A stretch of 64,000 nt of DNA, taken from NCBI RefSeq assembly GCF_012931685.1, contig NZ_JABANC010000002.1, positions 1-64,000 of the forward strand, given 5' to 3'. Numbering within the stretch: the stretch's first letter is position 1; every line of letters starts with the position of its first letter. This stretch comes from Hanstruepera ponticola (GTDB taxonomy: Bacteria > Bacteroidota > Bacteroidia > Flavobacteriales > Flavobacteriaceae). The notes beneath the pieces were generated by a model. That model was not told where the DNA came from. It searched no databases and worked only from the letters and a program-made list of their open reading frames with translations. A program made the position numbers and the translations under genes. Shown here one piece after another: positions 1 to 9,748 of this stretch.

Positions 1-656
1 CGACTGAACCAACAGCTACAAACTGTTGGGATGATTACCAATTCAATACCACGTCGTGTACTTGGGAGAACCAAGGATCACAACCTACGGAGCCAACAGC
101 TACAAACTGTTGGGATGATTACCAGTTCAACACCACGTCGTGTACTTGGGTGAATCAAGGATCACAACCGACTGAACCAACAGCTACAAACTGTTGGGAT
201 GATTACCAATTCAATACCACGTCATGTACTTGGGTGAATCAGGGATCACAGCCGACTGAACCAACAGCTACAAACTGTTGGGATGATTACCAATTCAATA
301 CCACGTCGTGTAATTGGGAGAATCAGGGATCACAACCAACTGAACCAACAGCTACAAACTGTTGGGATGATTATCAGTTCAACACAACGTCTTGTACGTG
401 GGAGAACCAAGGATCACAACCTACGGAGCCAACAGCTACAAACTGTTGGGATGATTATCAGTTCAACACTACGTCGTGTACTTGGGTGAATCAGGGATCA
501 CAACCGACTGAACCAACAGCTACAAACTGTTGGGATGATTACCAATTCAATACCACGTCGTGTACTTGGGTGAATCAGGGATCACAACCAACTGAACCAA
601 CTACCGAATGTTGGGAAACAGCGACCTTCAATAACACGACCTGTTCTTGGGATGTA
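1..656 (+). repeat. 84-bp tandem repeat (28-aa Cys/Trp unit)
   Basis: Near-identical 84-bp units start at 69, 153, 237, 321, 405 and 489, with a partial unit before 69 and a diverged last unit at 573-656. Each encodes 28 residues beginning NQGSQPTEPTATNCW and containing two cysteines and two tryptophans. Differences between units are mostly synonymous or affect one residue before the next unit (V or E). The array runs off the left edge, so the total copy number is unknown. Confidence 0.97.
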
Positions 657-1196
657 ACTGATGATGGTGATAACATTAACCCAGTATGTATAGTCCAAGA
701 CATCACTGTTGAATTGGATGGAACAGGTAATGTGACTATTTCTGCCAATCAAATAGATAATGGATCTAGTGATGATTGTGCTATAAATACAATGTCCGTT
801 AGTCCAAATACATTTGATACGAATGATATTGGCGACAACAATGTTGTATTTACAATAACAGACAATAGTGGCAACATATCAACTTGTAATGCTACAGTAA
901 CTGTAACCGAAAATACTTTAGGAACTGTAGAATCAACTTTAGAAGATGTAACCGTTCAACCAAATCCGTTTAATACGCACATCAGAATTAGTTTACCAAC
1001 TAACTTTAATGGCGATAAATATTCAATCAAATTATTCGATATTAATGGAAGAGTGGTATATAATCAAATTTTAACCAGTACTAATGGAGAAATCACTATT
1101 CAAAATATAGATGAACTACAGCAAGGTTCGTATTTTATTAAAATAGTTAATTCAAATACTGGTAATACTATTGTCAAAAAACTATTAAAATTCTGA
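1..1196 (+). CDS. T9SS type A sorting domain protein with Cys/Trp repeats (5' truncated)
   Basis: This is the C-terminal part of a secreted surface protein; the frame is open to the left edge, so the real start and signal peptide lie outside. In order it shows at least eight 28-residue NCWDDYQFNTTSC-type repeats (to about nt 656), a HYR-like beta-sandwich segment (PVCIVQDITVELDGTGNVT, about nt 680-910), and a C-terminal T9SS type A sorting domain (VQPNPF, LFDINGRVV, GSYFIKI, ending KKLLKF). The repeat type is familiar from large flavobacterial T9SS proteins. The paired cysteines may form intra-repeat disulfides after export, which is inference. The binding partner is unknown. A strong terminator follows directly, so this is the last gene of its transcript. 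Confidence 0.9.
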   Translation, partial: TEPTATNCWDDYQFNTTSCTWENQGSQPTEPTATNCWDDYQFNTTSCTWVNQGSQPTEPTATNCWDDYQFNTTSCTWVNQGSQPTEPTATNCWDDYQFNTTSCNWENQGSQPTEPTATNCWDDYQFNTTSCTWENQGSQPTEPTATNCWDDYQFNTTSCTWVNQGSQPTEPTATNCWDDYQFNTTSCTWVNQGSQPTEPTTECWETATFNNTTCSWDVTDDGDNINPVCIVQDITVELDGTGNVTISANQIDNGSSDDCAINTMSVSPNTFDTNDIGDNNVVFTITDNSGNISTCNATVTVTENTLGTVESTLEDVTVQPNPFNTHIRISLPTNFNGDKYSIKLFDINGRVVYNQILTSTNGEITIQNIDELQQGSYFIKIVNSNTGNTIVKKLLKF

Positions 1197-1217
1197 TAAT
1201 TAATAGCTTAAATAAAT

Positions 1218-1252
1218 AAAACGGGTTAAATCAAGTGATTTAACCCGTTTTT
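1218..1252 (+). terminator. Rho-independent terminator
   Basis: The perfect inverted repeat ACGGGTTAAATCA / TGATTTAACCCGT (1221-1233 and 1236-1248) is flanked by A and T runs, 22 nt after the stop codon of the repeat protein. The A/T flanks would let it work in both directions. Confidence 0.9.
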
Positions 1253-1304
1253 ATGTATCTGATTATCAATTAACTACAAATTAATATGCATTTCATCGAT
1301 TTTT

Positions 1305-1337
1305 TTTGCATTTCATGGAGTTTAATTAGTATATTTG
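1305..1337 (+). promoter_or_regulatory. Bacteroidota-type promoter for the LamG T9SS gene
   Basis: TTTG at 1305-1308 and TATATTTG at 1330-1337 match the -33/-7 consensus (TTTG, TAnnTTTG) with a 21-nt spacer. A start near 1342 would give a leader of about 37 nt before the ATG at 1379. Confidence 0.6.
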
Positions 1338-1378
1338 ACAAATAATTTAATTAGTCCCAAAACTAAATTAATCTACTT

Positions 1379-4300
1379 ATGAAAAACTTTACTCAATTAA
1401 TAGTATTTAGCATACTATTTTTAATAGGAAGTTTTGGTTTCTCTCAAAACCAAAATATAAATGTTACAGGGAGTGGCAATACTATTCCTGATAGTACTCC
1501 TGGCCCACAGTCACCATTGGTTTCTGATGGTACAGATTTTGGATCTTCTTTAATTAGTGTAGGTGTAACCCACACTTTTACTATTCAGAATACCCATAGT
1601 GGTGGTAACCCTAGTCTCAATGTACTTAATATATCATCAATTACTCTTTCTGGTGTCAACCCTGGTGAGTTTTCTATTACAAATTCAATAACTACAATAA
1701 GTAGAGGTAATTCGGCAAACTTTACGATAACATTTACACCAACATCTGCTGGAACAAAAACGGCTATTGTGACTATTGTAAATAATAGTGTTGGAGCTAA
1801 CGAACAACCTTATACAATTAATATTCAAGGTAACGGAACAACACCTCAACCTGAAATAAATGTTCAAGGAAATACTATTAATATAGCTCATACAGATACC
1901 ACTCCTGCTGGTACAGATGGTACGGATTTTGGATCAATTGATGTTTCCTCAAGCGTTGCACAATCATTTACTATTCAAAATTTAAATACAGCAACTGGGT
2001 CTTTATCAGTTGGAGCCATAAGCTTCACTGGTACCAATCCAGGAGATTTCTCTGTTACTTCAACTCCAGCTAGTTCAGTAGCTATTGGTTCAAGTACCTC
2101 TTTTGAAGTCACTTTTACTCCTAGTGCTGCTGGCATTCGTACAGCTACCATAAATATTGTAAATGGTGATAGCGATGAAAATCCCTATCAGTTTTCTTTA
2201 CAAGGAAATGGCATACCACCTTTAACAGAAGGCCCTGGTGGTGTAACTAGTAATCTTAAACTATGGTTGAAAGGAACTGATGGATTGGGCTACACAGATG
2301 GTGATCTTGTGAGTACTTGGTACGACCAAGGTCGTGGTGCAGACGCAACTGTCAATACGCCAGGAATTGGACAAGAACCCACTTATAAAGACAATGTAAA
2401 TGATAATATAAATTTCAACCCAGTCGTAGATTTTGATGGCGATTATGTCAATATACCATTAGATGGTGACTTTTCTTATGATGCTCCGAATAGAAATTTT
2501 TTGGAAGGACCAAGTGGATATTACTCCCAAGATGTTTTTACGGTCTTAATTCCTGATGTGGAAGTAAATAAAACATTTGGTAGTATGGATATTTTTTGTG
2601 GTGACGAAGATTTAGCAACCAATAATACGGATGCTACAGGAATTGGTTTAGGAAAATATACTGTTCGTTTTACTAATGAAGTTTTAGTTTATGCCCATGG
2701 ACCAACATCTTCTGGTGATGGCTATGGTGTAGCTGAAGTTGATTCTGGATCGGGTAATAACATTATTTATAATAATGCTGGAATTATTAATGCTAGAAAT
2801 AATCTTGGAGCAACACAACAGGAACTTTATTATAATGCTATTAATAAAGAATCTGTACAAAATGATGTGCCAGATTTTGCTAATGTTAACGATGCTCGAT
2901 ATTGGATTGGACGTAGTGAAGGTTGGGAAGCCAGTACCGATGCTCGAATCGCAGAAATAATTACTTACTCTACTAGACAAAACGATACTGATTTAACGCA
3001 AGAACGTAATAGAATTCAATCATACTTAGCTATTAAATATGGTATCACGTTAGGAACTAATGGAACTTCACAGGATTACGTGGATAGTGATGGAACCGTT
3101 ATTTGGGACCAAAATTCTGGTGTTGCTATCGACGATGTATTTAATTATGACATTGCTGGTATTGGTCGTGATGATGATTCTGACCTTTATCAAAAACAAT
3201 CACGAAGTGTTAACAATGCAAGCGATGGCGCTGGCCGCACACAAGGCGTATTAACTATCGGTATAAACGAAATATATGACACAAATAACCTTAATCCAAA
3301 TACATTAAATGACAAAGAGTTTTTGGTATGGGGTAATGATGGAGTTGATTTGGATGATCCTTCAGTTGATGTAGTGGTAAACATGAGTACGGATATTTCT
3401 CCTGCGCTTACTACAGAAGTTGAATTCTATGCTATAGCCAGAACATGGAAAGTGGTTGAAAATGGTGGTGACATACCATCTGTAGAAGTACAAATGCTTA
3501 AAAGTGCCATTAGAACAGCTACACCTCCAGATGGAAGATATTTAATGTTTATTTCAGATACTCCAAACTTTGATCCAACTGCGGATTATAGAGTAATGTC
3601 TGACGACACCAATGAATTGGGCGAACCGATTGTTACCACAAACTATGATTTTGATGGTACAAAGTACATCACTTTTGGATGGGCACCAGAATTAGTTTAT
3701 GAACGTTCAATTTATTTTAATGGAACAACTAACTATGTGGATATGGAAGATGCTTTGAATTTAAATCCAACAGAGTTTACTGTTTCATTCTGGATTAATG
3801 CCGATGCTAATGCATACGGAAATTCGGTTTTATCAAAAAGAGATTACCCATATAACAGCGGTTATGATTTCAGAATCGACGGAGCTGGCAAATTTAGAGT
3901 TTCATGGTGGAGTCCTTCAGGTATCAGACAAGATATAGTATCAAATACAACAATTCCAAAAAACGAGTGGCATCATCTCGCTGTTGTATATAATTCTGGA
4001 ATAGCAAAAATGTATGTAGATGGCGTTTTAGACAAACAACGTACATTAACGGAACCTGAAGAAACAAATAATTCTTTCTTTATTGGGGCGGCTTCAAAAT
4101 CAGCACCTAGAGATTTCTTTCATGGAAATATTGATGAAGTTCGTGTTTGGAATATCAGCCTTACAGAAAACCAACTGCGATATATAATGAACCAAGAAAT
4201 TGAAAATAATTCAAACTTCATTAGAGGATCATATTTTGGATCACGAGGAATTACTCCTACCAAAGATGAAGTTAATACAATCCCTTGGTCTGATTTAGCA

Positions 4301-6358
4301 GGATACTATCCAATGTCGACTTATACTTATACAAACACTAAAGATGAGTCCGGAAATGGAAATCAAGGTGCATTACGCAGTTTAAGAACTGTTGATAGAC
4401 AAACAGCTCCTCTACCATATAAGTCAAATTCAAATGGAGATTGGGATTCTAGTGCTACGTGGCTGAATGGTAGTGTACAAACGATGCCTGGTACTAAATC
4501 AATTGTGAATCCAACTCAAACTATAGACTGGAACATTGTTGAGACTAACCATGATATAATCATTGATAATAGCAATACGACTTACGTACCAACAACAAAT
4601 AATGAAAACAGAAATCTTTTAGCGCTATTTGTTGACAGTAATACCATTACAGTTGATGGAGATAATGCCTCTGAAACTGGTGGTGGATTAACAATTTCCC
4701 ATTACTTAAATTTGGATGGCAAAATTGACCTAAATGGGGAGTCACAATTAATACAAACTACAGATAGTGATTTAACTGTAGGCGGTAGCGGTAGTCTTGA
4801 AAAAGATCAACAAGGAACACAAGATTTATATACATACAACTATTGGTCTTCGCCTGTTGGATCTGGAGTTTCAGCTATAAACAATTATAGTTATATTCTA
4901 AACAATACAGGTGTTTTAAGAGATGGGACAGACCCTGACAACCCAGTAAACATCAACTTTATATCTGGATATGATGGCAACAATGCTGGTTCCCAGATTG
5001 AGATTGCCCACTACTGGATATGGAAATTTAGCAACCGAACAAGTGATGATTATGCATCATGGCAACATATAAGAAATACTGGAACTCTTACAGCTGGTGA
5101 AGGATTCACAATGAAAGGAGTTACAAACACTGGTGGAGCTGTTGAAACAGAACAAAATTATGTTTTTGATGGCAAGCCAAATAACGGTAATGTTGATTTG
5201 GAAATTGACTCTGGAAGTGACTATTTAGTTGGAAACCCGTATGCTTCAGCTATTGATGCGGAAGCCTTTATTCTTTATAACGGTGGCGAAATAAGCTATA
5301 CAGACCCATCAGATGACAACTCCTATCCAGAAGGCGATCCTACAATGAGCGGAACACTATATTTCTGGGAGCACTGGGGAGGTGGTTCACATATACTTGC
5401 CGAATATCAAGGTGGATATGGGACTTACAATCTATCTGGTGGTACGCCAGCAGCGGCTTTCGGAAATCCTGATCCAGATGTAGCACAAGTAGGAACCGGT
5501 ACTAAAACTCCTGGCCGTTACATTCCAGTTGGACAAGGGTTCTTTGTAACTGGTACATCCGATAATTCTTATATTAAATTCAGGAATAGTATGCGAGTTT
5601 TCCAAAAAGAAGGAACTGCTTCTTCTGTATTTATGAGAAACTCTAATAATAACAGAACAGATAATTCCAGTATCGATTCACGTATGAAATTAAGAATTGG
5701 ATTTAATTCTGTGAATACCATTCATAGACAGTTATTGATTACTGTTGATGAAAGAGCTTCACAAGATTTTGATTGGGGATTTGATGGATTGATAAACGAA
5801 GAACAAATTGATGATATGTACTGGATGATTGCCAATGACAAGTATTTAGTACAAGGAATAGATAACATAAATGAAGATACTGTTTTACCAATTGGTATTC
5901 ATACCAATGAGGAAGGCATGAACAATATAACAATTGATGTACTTGAAAACGTACCATCTGATATGGAGATTTATGCGCATGACAAGGATTTGGATATATA
6001 TCATAATTTAAGAGATAGCAACTATATGGTCTATTTGCCTGCTGGAGAATATCTTGAACGATTTGAAATTGTATTCCGTAACAACTCATTAAGCATAGAT
6101 GATAACAACTTTGCGGAAAATCTGATTATTAATTATTCCAATGCTACTGGAAATATTATAATTCAAAATCCAAAATTGATTGATCTTCAATCAGCGGAAA
6201 TATTAAACATGCTCGGGCAGACAATCAATAGATTTGAAGCCATTGAAACAACAGAATTGGTTAGATTAAAAACTAATCAGATAAGTACCGGAACATATAT
6301 CATTAATTTAAAAACAAAAGATGGTACTGCAATCACGAAAAAAGTACTGGTTAAATAG
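1379..6358 (+). CDS. Large T9SS type A cargo: choice-of-anchor D, LamG, sorting domain
   Basis: This 1659-aa secreted protein has a signal peptide (MKNFTQLIVFSILFLIGSFG, then FSQ). Two choice-of-anchor D (ASPM/SPD-2/Hydin-like) domains follow at about residues 27-150 and 160-275. Next is a segment of the LKLWLKGTDGLGYTDGD type at about 285-560, often seen with T9SS cargo and annotated DUF8202 as I recall. A LamG/concanavalin-like domain lies at about 775-945 (IYFNGTTNYVDMED, FTVSFWINAD, EWHHLAVVYN, GNIDEVRVWN). A long beta-rich region leads to a type A sorting domain at about 1575-1659. It probably acts outside the cell as an adhesin or glycan-binding protein; the ligand is unknown. It has its own promoter and terminator, so it is monocistronic. 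Confidence 0.88.
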   Translation: MKNFTQLIVFSILFLIGSFGFSQNQNINVTGSGNTIPDSTPGPQSPLVSDGTDFGSSLISVGVTHTFTIQNTHSGGNPSLNVLNISSITLSGVNPGEFSITNSITTISRGNSANFTITFTPTSAGTKTAIVTIVNNSVGANEQPYTINIQGNGTTPQPEINVQGNTINIAHTDTTPAGTDGTDFGSIDVSSSVAQSFTIQNLNTATGSLSVGAISFTGTNPGDFSVTSTPASSVAIGSSTSFEVTFTPSAAGIRTATINIVNGDSDENPYQFSLQGNGIPPLTEGPGGVTSNLKLWLKGTDGLGYTDGDLVSTWYDQGRGADATVNTPGIGQEPTYKDNVNDNINFNPVVDFDGDYVNIPLDGDFSYDAPNRNFLEGPSGYYSQDVFTVLIPDVEVNKTFGSMDIFCGDEDLATNNTDATGIGLGKYTVRFTNEVLVYAHGPTSSGDGYGVAEVDSGSGNNIIYNNAGIINARNNLGATQQELYYNAINKESVQNDVPDFANVNDARYWIGRSEGWEASTDARIAEIITYSTRQNDTDLTQERNRIQSYLAIKYGITLGTNGTSQDYVDSDGTVIWDQNSGVAIDDVFNYDIAGIGRDDDSDLYQKQSRSVNNASDGAGRTQGVLTIGINEIYDTNNLNPNTLNDKEFLVWGNDGVDLDDPSVDVVVNMSTDISPALTTEVEFYAIARTWKVVENGGDIPSVEVQMLKSAIRTATPPDGRYLMFISDTPNFDPTADYRVMSDDTNELGEPIVTTNYDFDGTKYITFGWAPELVYERSIYFNGTTNYVDMEDALNLNPTEFTVSFWINADANAYGNSVLSKRDYPYNSGYDFRIDGAGKFRVSWWSPSGIRQDIVSNTTIPKNEWHHLAVVYNSGIAKMYVDGVLDKQRTLTEPEETNNSFFIGAASKSAPRDFFHGNIDEVRVWNISLTENQLRYIMNQEIENNSNFIRGSYFGSRGITPTKDEVNTIPWSDLAGYYPMSTYTYTNTKDESGNGNQGALRSLRTVDRQTAPLPYKSNSNGDWDSSATWLNGSVQTMPGTKSIVNPTQTIDWNIVETNHDIIIDNSNTTYVPTTNNENRNLLALFVDSNTITVDGDNASETGGGLTISHYLNLDGKIDLNGESQLIQTTDSDLTVGGSGSLEKDQQGTQDLYTYNYWSSPVGSGVSAINNYSYILNNTGVLRDGTDPDNPVNINFISGYDGNNAGSQIEIAHYWIWKFSNRTSDDYASWQHIRNTGTLTAGEGFTMKGVTNTGGAVETEQNYVFDGKPNNGNVDLEIDSGSDYLVGNPYASAIDAEAFILYNGGEISYTDPSDDNSYPEGDPTMSGTLYFWEHWGGGSHILAEYQGGYGTYNLSGGTPAAAFGNPDPDVAQVGTGTKTPGRYIPVGQGFFVTGTSDNSYIKFRNSMRVFQKEGTASSVFMRNSNNNRTDNSSIDSRMKLRIGFNSVNTIHRQLLITVDERASQDFDWGFDGLINEEQIDDMYWMIANDKYLVQGIDNINEDTVLPIGIHTNEEGMNNITIDVLENVPSDMEIYAHDKDLDIYHNLRDSNYMVYLPAGEYLERFEIVFRNNSLSIDDNNFAENLIINYSNATGNIIIQNPKLIDLQSAEILNMLGQTINRFEAIETTELVRLKTNQISTGTYIINLKTKDGTAITKKVLVK

Positions 6359-6407
6359 TCCTAAACAGTAGTCCCAAATCTACTATAGCCATAACCGTGC
6401 TTTAATT

Positions 6408-6438
6408 GAGTCCCGAATGTATTCGGGACTCTTTTTTT
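6408..6438 (+). terminator. Rho-independent terminator
   Basis: The perfect 11-bp inverted repeat GAGTCCCGAAT / ATTCGGGACTC with a 2-nt loop (6408-6431) is followed by seven T. It ends the upstream T9SS gene and abuts the stop codon of convergent hisS, so it separates the two. Confidence 0.92.
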
Positions 6439-7807
6439 ATGTCAATGTTGAAATTAAAGTATCTAAAGTAACTTCCGATTGTTCACCCGAAATCATATTT
6501 TTTAAAGTAAAAGCATCTTTAGACATTTCCTGTTCTCCTACTAAAACAACAAAAGGAATGTTCCTCTTATTGGCGTGATTCATTTGCTTTTTCATTTTAG
6601 CAGCATCAGGATACAGTTCCGTATTAAAGCCTTTATCACGTAGTATTTTAATAGCTTTTAAACTATATAAGGCTTCTTTATCTCCAAAGTTTATAAAAAG
6701 TACATCGATATTTTTATTGACGGTTACAGGAAATAAATCCAATTCTTCAAGAACTAGATAAATTCTGTCTAACCCAAAGCTAATACCAACACCGCTCATA
6801 TCTTTCATACCAAAGATTCCCGTTAAATCATCATAACGACCTCCTCCACCAATAGAGCCCATATTGACACCTTCTGGAGCAGCCACTTCAAAAATTGCAC
6901 CAGTATAATAGTTTAATCCTCTAGCTAGTGTGACATCTAGCTGTAGTCTGGCTGTTTGAAGGCCTAATTCTGAAATAGCGTTATCTATGAACTCTAATTC
7001 CTCAATGCCTTTCTTACCGTCTTCAGAAGCATTTAGAATAGCCTTGAGTTCTTTTATTTGAGAGCCAAAATCTCCTGATAAGGTAAACAATGGCTGCAAT
7101 CTTTCAATACCAGATTGCGAAATACCTTTATCTAGCATTTCTTGTTTTACCTTCTCCTCTCCTATTTTATCAAGTTTATCCAGCGCCACTGTAAAGTCAA
7201 TTAACTTATCACTTGCGCCAATAACTTCAGCAATTCCTGAGAGGATTTTACGGTTATTTATTTTTATTGTAGTTCCATTTAATCCTAAAGCCGTGAAAAC
7301 AGCGTCATATAATTGCACTAGCTCAACCTCTTGCCACAATGACGTTGACCCAACAACATCGGCATCACATTGATAAAACTCTCTAAAACGTCCTTTTTGC
7401 GGTCTATCTGCACGCCAAACTGGTTGCATTTGGTAACGTTTAAATGGAAATTCAATCTCATTTTGATGTTGCACAACATAACGTGCAAAAGGCACAGTTA
7501 AGTCATAACGCAAGGCTTTTTCGGAAATAATTTGAGTAATTTTGTTTGAATCTTTTTCTTTAAATAAGCTATTTTCTACTTTACTCAAATAGTCCCCAGA
7601 ATTCAAAATCTTAAAAATCAGCCTATCCCCTTCATCACCATATTTACCCATGAGAGTTTCAGAGTTTTCAAAACTTGGCGTTTCAATAGGTTGAAATCCA
7701 AATTTTTCAAATTGGTTTTGTATAGTAGAAAATATATAGTTGCGTTTAGCAACTTGCTCTGGATTAAAATCGCGTGTGCCTTTTGGAATGCTTGGTTTTT
7801 GTGCCAT
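6437..7807 (-). CDS. hisS: Histidine--tRNA ligase
   Basis: Class II aminoacyl-tRNA synthetase charging tRNA-His in the cytoplasm. Visible features are the N-terminal [10 protein letters not shown], motif 2 ([21 protein letters not shown] region, including the YQCDADVVG stretch), the histidine-specific [15 protein letters not shown], motif 3 ([11 protein letters not shown]) and a C-terminal anticodon-binding domain. I chose the ATG at 7807 ([10 protein letters not shown], 456 aa). An upstream in-frame ATG at 7837 would add ten residues ([10 protein letters not shown]) that do not resemble the family start. It lies 99 nt downstream of the DUF6495-like gene, so it may be cotranscribed. Confidence 0.96.
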   Translation of the reverse strand: MAQKPSIPKGTRDFNPEQVAKRNYIFSTIQNQFEKFGFQPIETPSFENSETLMGKYGDEGDRLIFKILNSGDYLSKVENSLFKEKDSNKITQIISEKALRYDLTVPFARYVVQHQNEIEFPFKRYQMQPVWRADRPQKGRFREFYQCDADVVGSTSLWQEVELVQLYDAVFTALGLNGTTIKINNRKILSGIAEVIGASDKLIDFTVALDKLDKIGEEKVKQEMLDKGISQSGIERLQPLFTLSGDFGSQIKELKAILNASEDGKKGIEELEFIDNAISELGLQTARLQLDVTLARGLNYYTGAIFEVAAPEGVNMGSIGGGGRYDDLTGIFGMKDMSGVGISFGLDRIYLVLEELDLFPVTVNKNIDVLFINFGDKEALYSLKAIKILRDKGFNTELYPDAAKMKKQMNHANKRNIPFVVLVGEQEMSKDAFTLKNMISGEQSEVTLDTLISTLT

Positions 7808-7906
7808 GTTAACTTCCCACAAAAGTGAGAATCTCATTTAAGTTAGTACTTATAAACAAAACTATTAAAAAAATAGTTCTCGACTGCTCTCGAATAGACA
7901 ATCTTG

Positions 7907-8374
7907 CTAATTAATCAACTTATCAAAATATTGAAATAATTCGCCTTTAGTAATTGCGCCTCCTTGCTGTATTAGTTTAAACTTATCCAAATGTCTGTCA
8001 TCTGAATAGTCTTTTTTAGCTTGCATGAACTCCACATCATCATCCATTAAATTATCACGAAGCCAGTTAAAACCATCTGTTGTCGTCAAATCAATTGCAT
8101 TTTTCAACTGAATTCCTATAACATGCATATTGGTTTCATTTAAATGAAATAAATGTATTTGCTGTGGGGAAATATGTTCAACATACTCAACTTTAGATAA
8201 GACACCTTCCCAAACCAAATCGCTAAAAACATCTAATTCTTGTTCAGCAACTTCTGGTTTATTTTTCTTGATTTCAGCCCATTCATCGGCTGTGATAGAT
8301 TGTGTAGCCAAAAAATTAATAAATTCTTGGTGTAATTCTTCAAACTGTTCTTTAGTAAGTCTTGAATATTTCAT
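7907..8374 (-). CDS. Conserved flavobacterial protein, DUF6495-like
   Basis: A 155-aa soluble acidic protein starting MKYSRLTKEQFEELHQEF, with no signal peptide or membrane segment. I recall this sequence type as DUF6495, a Bacteroidota-restricted family of unknown function; that assignment is from memory. It lies between the rplI terminator and hisS on the same strand, which suggests a housekeeping rather than accessory role, but the sequence gives no catalytic motif. Confidence 0.75.
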   Translation of the reverse strand: MKYSRLTKEQFEELHQEFINFLATQSITADEWAEIKKNKPEVAEQELDVFSDLVWEGVLSKVEYVEHISPQQIHLFHLNETNMHVIGIQLKNAIDLTTTDGFNWLRDNLMDDDVEFMQAKKDYSDDRHLDKFKLIQQGGAITKGELFQYFDKLIN

Positions 8375-8390
8375 CTTTAAAAAACTTTAA

Positions 8391-8421
8391 AAAAAAAGCC
8401 CCAACTAGGTTGAGGCTTTTT
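8391..8421 (-). terminator. Terminator of the rpsF-rpsR-rplI operon
   Basis: The inverted repeat AAAAAGCCCCAAC / GTTGAGGCTTTTT (one mismatch, 3-nt loop) gives a GC-rich stem followed by a U run when read on the minus strand, 17 nt past the rplI stop codon. Confidence 0.88.
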
Positions 8422-8437
8422 ATATGATATATATGGT

Positions 8438-8899
8438 TTAAGCTTGAGCAATAACCTCGAATGGCAATTCTACAGTTACTTCTCTATGCAAACGAATAAC
8501 AGCATTGTACTGACCTAAACGCTTAATATTACCACCAGTAATACTAACAAATTTCTTGTCAACAGTGTGTCCTTCTTTTTCAAAAGCTTCAACTAAATCT
8601 AATTTTGTTACCGAACCAAATAATTTATCACCAGCAGAAGCACCTTCAGTTGCTTTTGCAGTAATTTTTAAATCTAGTCCTTTAATAGCTTCAGCTACTT
8701 TTTGAGCATCTTCTATTACTTTCTTTTCTTTAAAAGCACGTTGCTTTAAGTTTTCTGCTAATACTTTTTTTGCAGAAGCTGTAGCTAAAACGGCTTGTCC
8801 TTGAGGAATTAAAAAGTTTCTACCATAACCGTTCTTAACCGTTACAACATCGTCTTTAAATCCTAAATTTTCAACGTCTTGTTTTAATATAAGTTCCAT
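8438..8899 (-). CDS. rplI: 50S ribosomal protein L9
   Basis: The 153-aa L9 protein binds 23S rRNA near the L1 stalk base. The N-terminal RNA-binding domain (MELILKQDVENLGFKDDVVT, then KNGYGRNFLIPQGQA) is a clear family signature, followed by the long connecting helix and C-terminal domain (GDKLFGSVT, INGG-like SITGGNIKRLG). It is the last gene of the rpsF-rpsR-rplI operon, 13 nt after rpsR, and ends at a clear terminator. Confidence 0.97.
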   Translation of the reverse strand: MELILKQDVENLGFKDDVVTVKNGYGRNFLIPQGQAVLATASAKKVLAENLKQRAFKEKKVIEDAQKVAEAIKGLDLKITAKATEGASAGDKLFGSVTKLDLVEAFEKEGHTVDKKFVSITGGNIKRLGQYNAVIRLHREVTVELPFEVIAQA

Positions 8900-8912
8900 T
8901 GTTATGATAATT

Positions 8913-9209
8913 TTATTTTAATAAATCGGCCACGTATGGCATTAATGCTAAATGACGTGCTCTTTTAACAGCTACAGATACTTTTCTTTGATATTTTAAA
9001 GAAGTTCCTGTTAAACGTCTTGGTAAAATTTTTCCTTGTTCGTTTACAAAGTTTAATAACCAATCAGCATCTTTATAATCTACATACTTAATTCCAGACT
9101 TTTTAAAACGACAATATTTTTTCGTTTTATTGGTATCTATGTTTAATGGAGTAAGATATCTGATCTCTCCATCTTTCTTTCCTTTTGCTTGTTGTTCTAT
9201 AGATGACAT
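8913..9209 (-). CDS. rpsR: 30S ribosomal protein S18
   Basis: The 98-aa S18 protein pairs with S6 on the platform of the small subunit. The [18 protein letters not shown] and [20 protein letters not shown] segments followed by the basic [14 protein letters not shown] tail are diagnostic. It has the extended N-terminus usual in Bacteroidota. It starts 2 nt after rpsF, which implies coupled expression. Confidence 0.97.
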   Translation of the reverse strand: MSSIEQQAKGKKDGEIRYLTPLNIDTNKTKKYCRFKKSGIKYVDYKDADWLLNFVNEQGKILPRRLTGTSLKYQRKVSVAVKRARHLALMPYVADLLK

Positions 9210-9211
9210 AA

Positions 9212-9550
9212 TTACGCTTTTTGTTTAAGTTTTTCTCTTCTTCTCTCTGCCCAAGAAATCGCATGCTTGTCTAGAGTAACAGTTAAGTAACGCATAAAAC
9301 GCTCATCACGTCTAAACTCAACTTCTAACTGATTGATGACTTCTCCTGGTACAGTGTACTCAAATAAGTGATAAAAACCACTTTTTTTGTTTTGAATTGG
9401 GTAAGCTAATTTCTTTAAGCCCCAATCTTCTTTGGCTACCATCTTCGCTCCGTTAGAAACAAGAAAATCTTCGTATTTCTTTACTGTTTCCTTTATCTGA
9501 TCTTCAGATAAAACGGGATTTAAGATGAAAACAGTTTCATAATGATTCAT
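9212..9550 (-). CDS. rpsF: 30S ribosomal protein S6
   Basis: The 112-aa S6 protein partners S18. It has the typical start [21 protein letters not shown] and the conserved [21 protein letters not shown] and [14 protein letters not shown] segments. It is the first gene of the operon, with a strong TTG / TATTTTTG promoter 30-60 nt upstream on the minus strand. Confidence 0.97.
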   Translation of the reverse strand: MNHYETVFILNPVLSEDQIKETVKKYEDFLVSNGAKMVAKEDWGLKKLAYPIQNKKSGFYHLFEYTVPGEVINQLEVEFRRDERFMRYLTVTLDKHAISWAERRREKLKQKA

Positions 9551-9580
9551 AAAAATCTAATTTATAGTTAAAAATGGGTG

Positions 9581-9611
9581 CAAAAATAACTATTTTTTGC
9601 TTATATTACAA
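9581..9611 (-). promoter_or_regulatory. Promoter of the rpsF operon
   Basis: Read on the minus strand, TTG (9609-9611), a 20-nt spacer and TATTTTTG (9581-9588) match the Bacteroidota -33/-7 consensus, followed by GCACCC as the likely start region about 25-30 nt before the rpsF ATG. Confidence 0.7.
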
Positions 9612-9685
9612 CATAATCCCAACATTATTATTCGATGATTTGAATATGTTAAAATTATGTTAAAAAGAACCTTTTAACGATGTTT

Positions 9686-9717
9686 TTTGGTTTTTAACCG
9701 AATTTTTTGTACTATTG
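9686..9717 (+). promoter_or_regulatory. Candidate promoter of the LytTR regulator
   Basis: TTTG (9686-9689), a 20-nt spacer and TACTATTG (9710-9717; one base from TAnnTTTG). It lies 31 nt before the chosen ATG at 9749. The longer reading frame from 9707 would begin inside this element, which supports the downstream start. Confidence 0.5.
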
Positions 9718-9748
9718 TCGATATCTTAACCGAAATAAAACAAATGTT

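Noticed and set aside
283-489. Overlapping plus-strand open frame in the repeat region
   Set aside because: It is a second frame of the 84-bp repeat and has no start context or domain.
7807-7837. Ten-residue extension of HisRS
   Set aside because: [10 protein letters not shown] is unlike family N-termini; [14 protein letters not shown] is typical.
7861-7879. Terminator between the DUF6495-like gene and hisS
   Set aside because: AACTATT / AATAGTT is an AT-only 7-bp stem with a poor U run; too weak to call.
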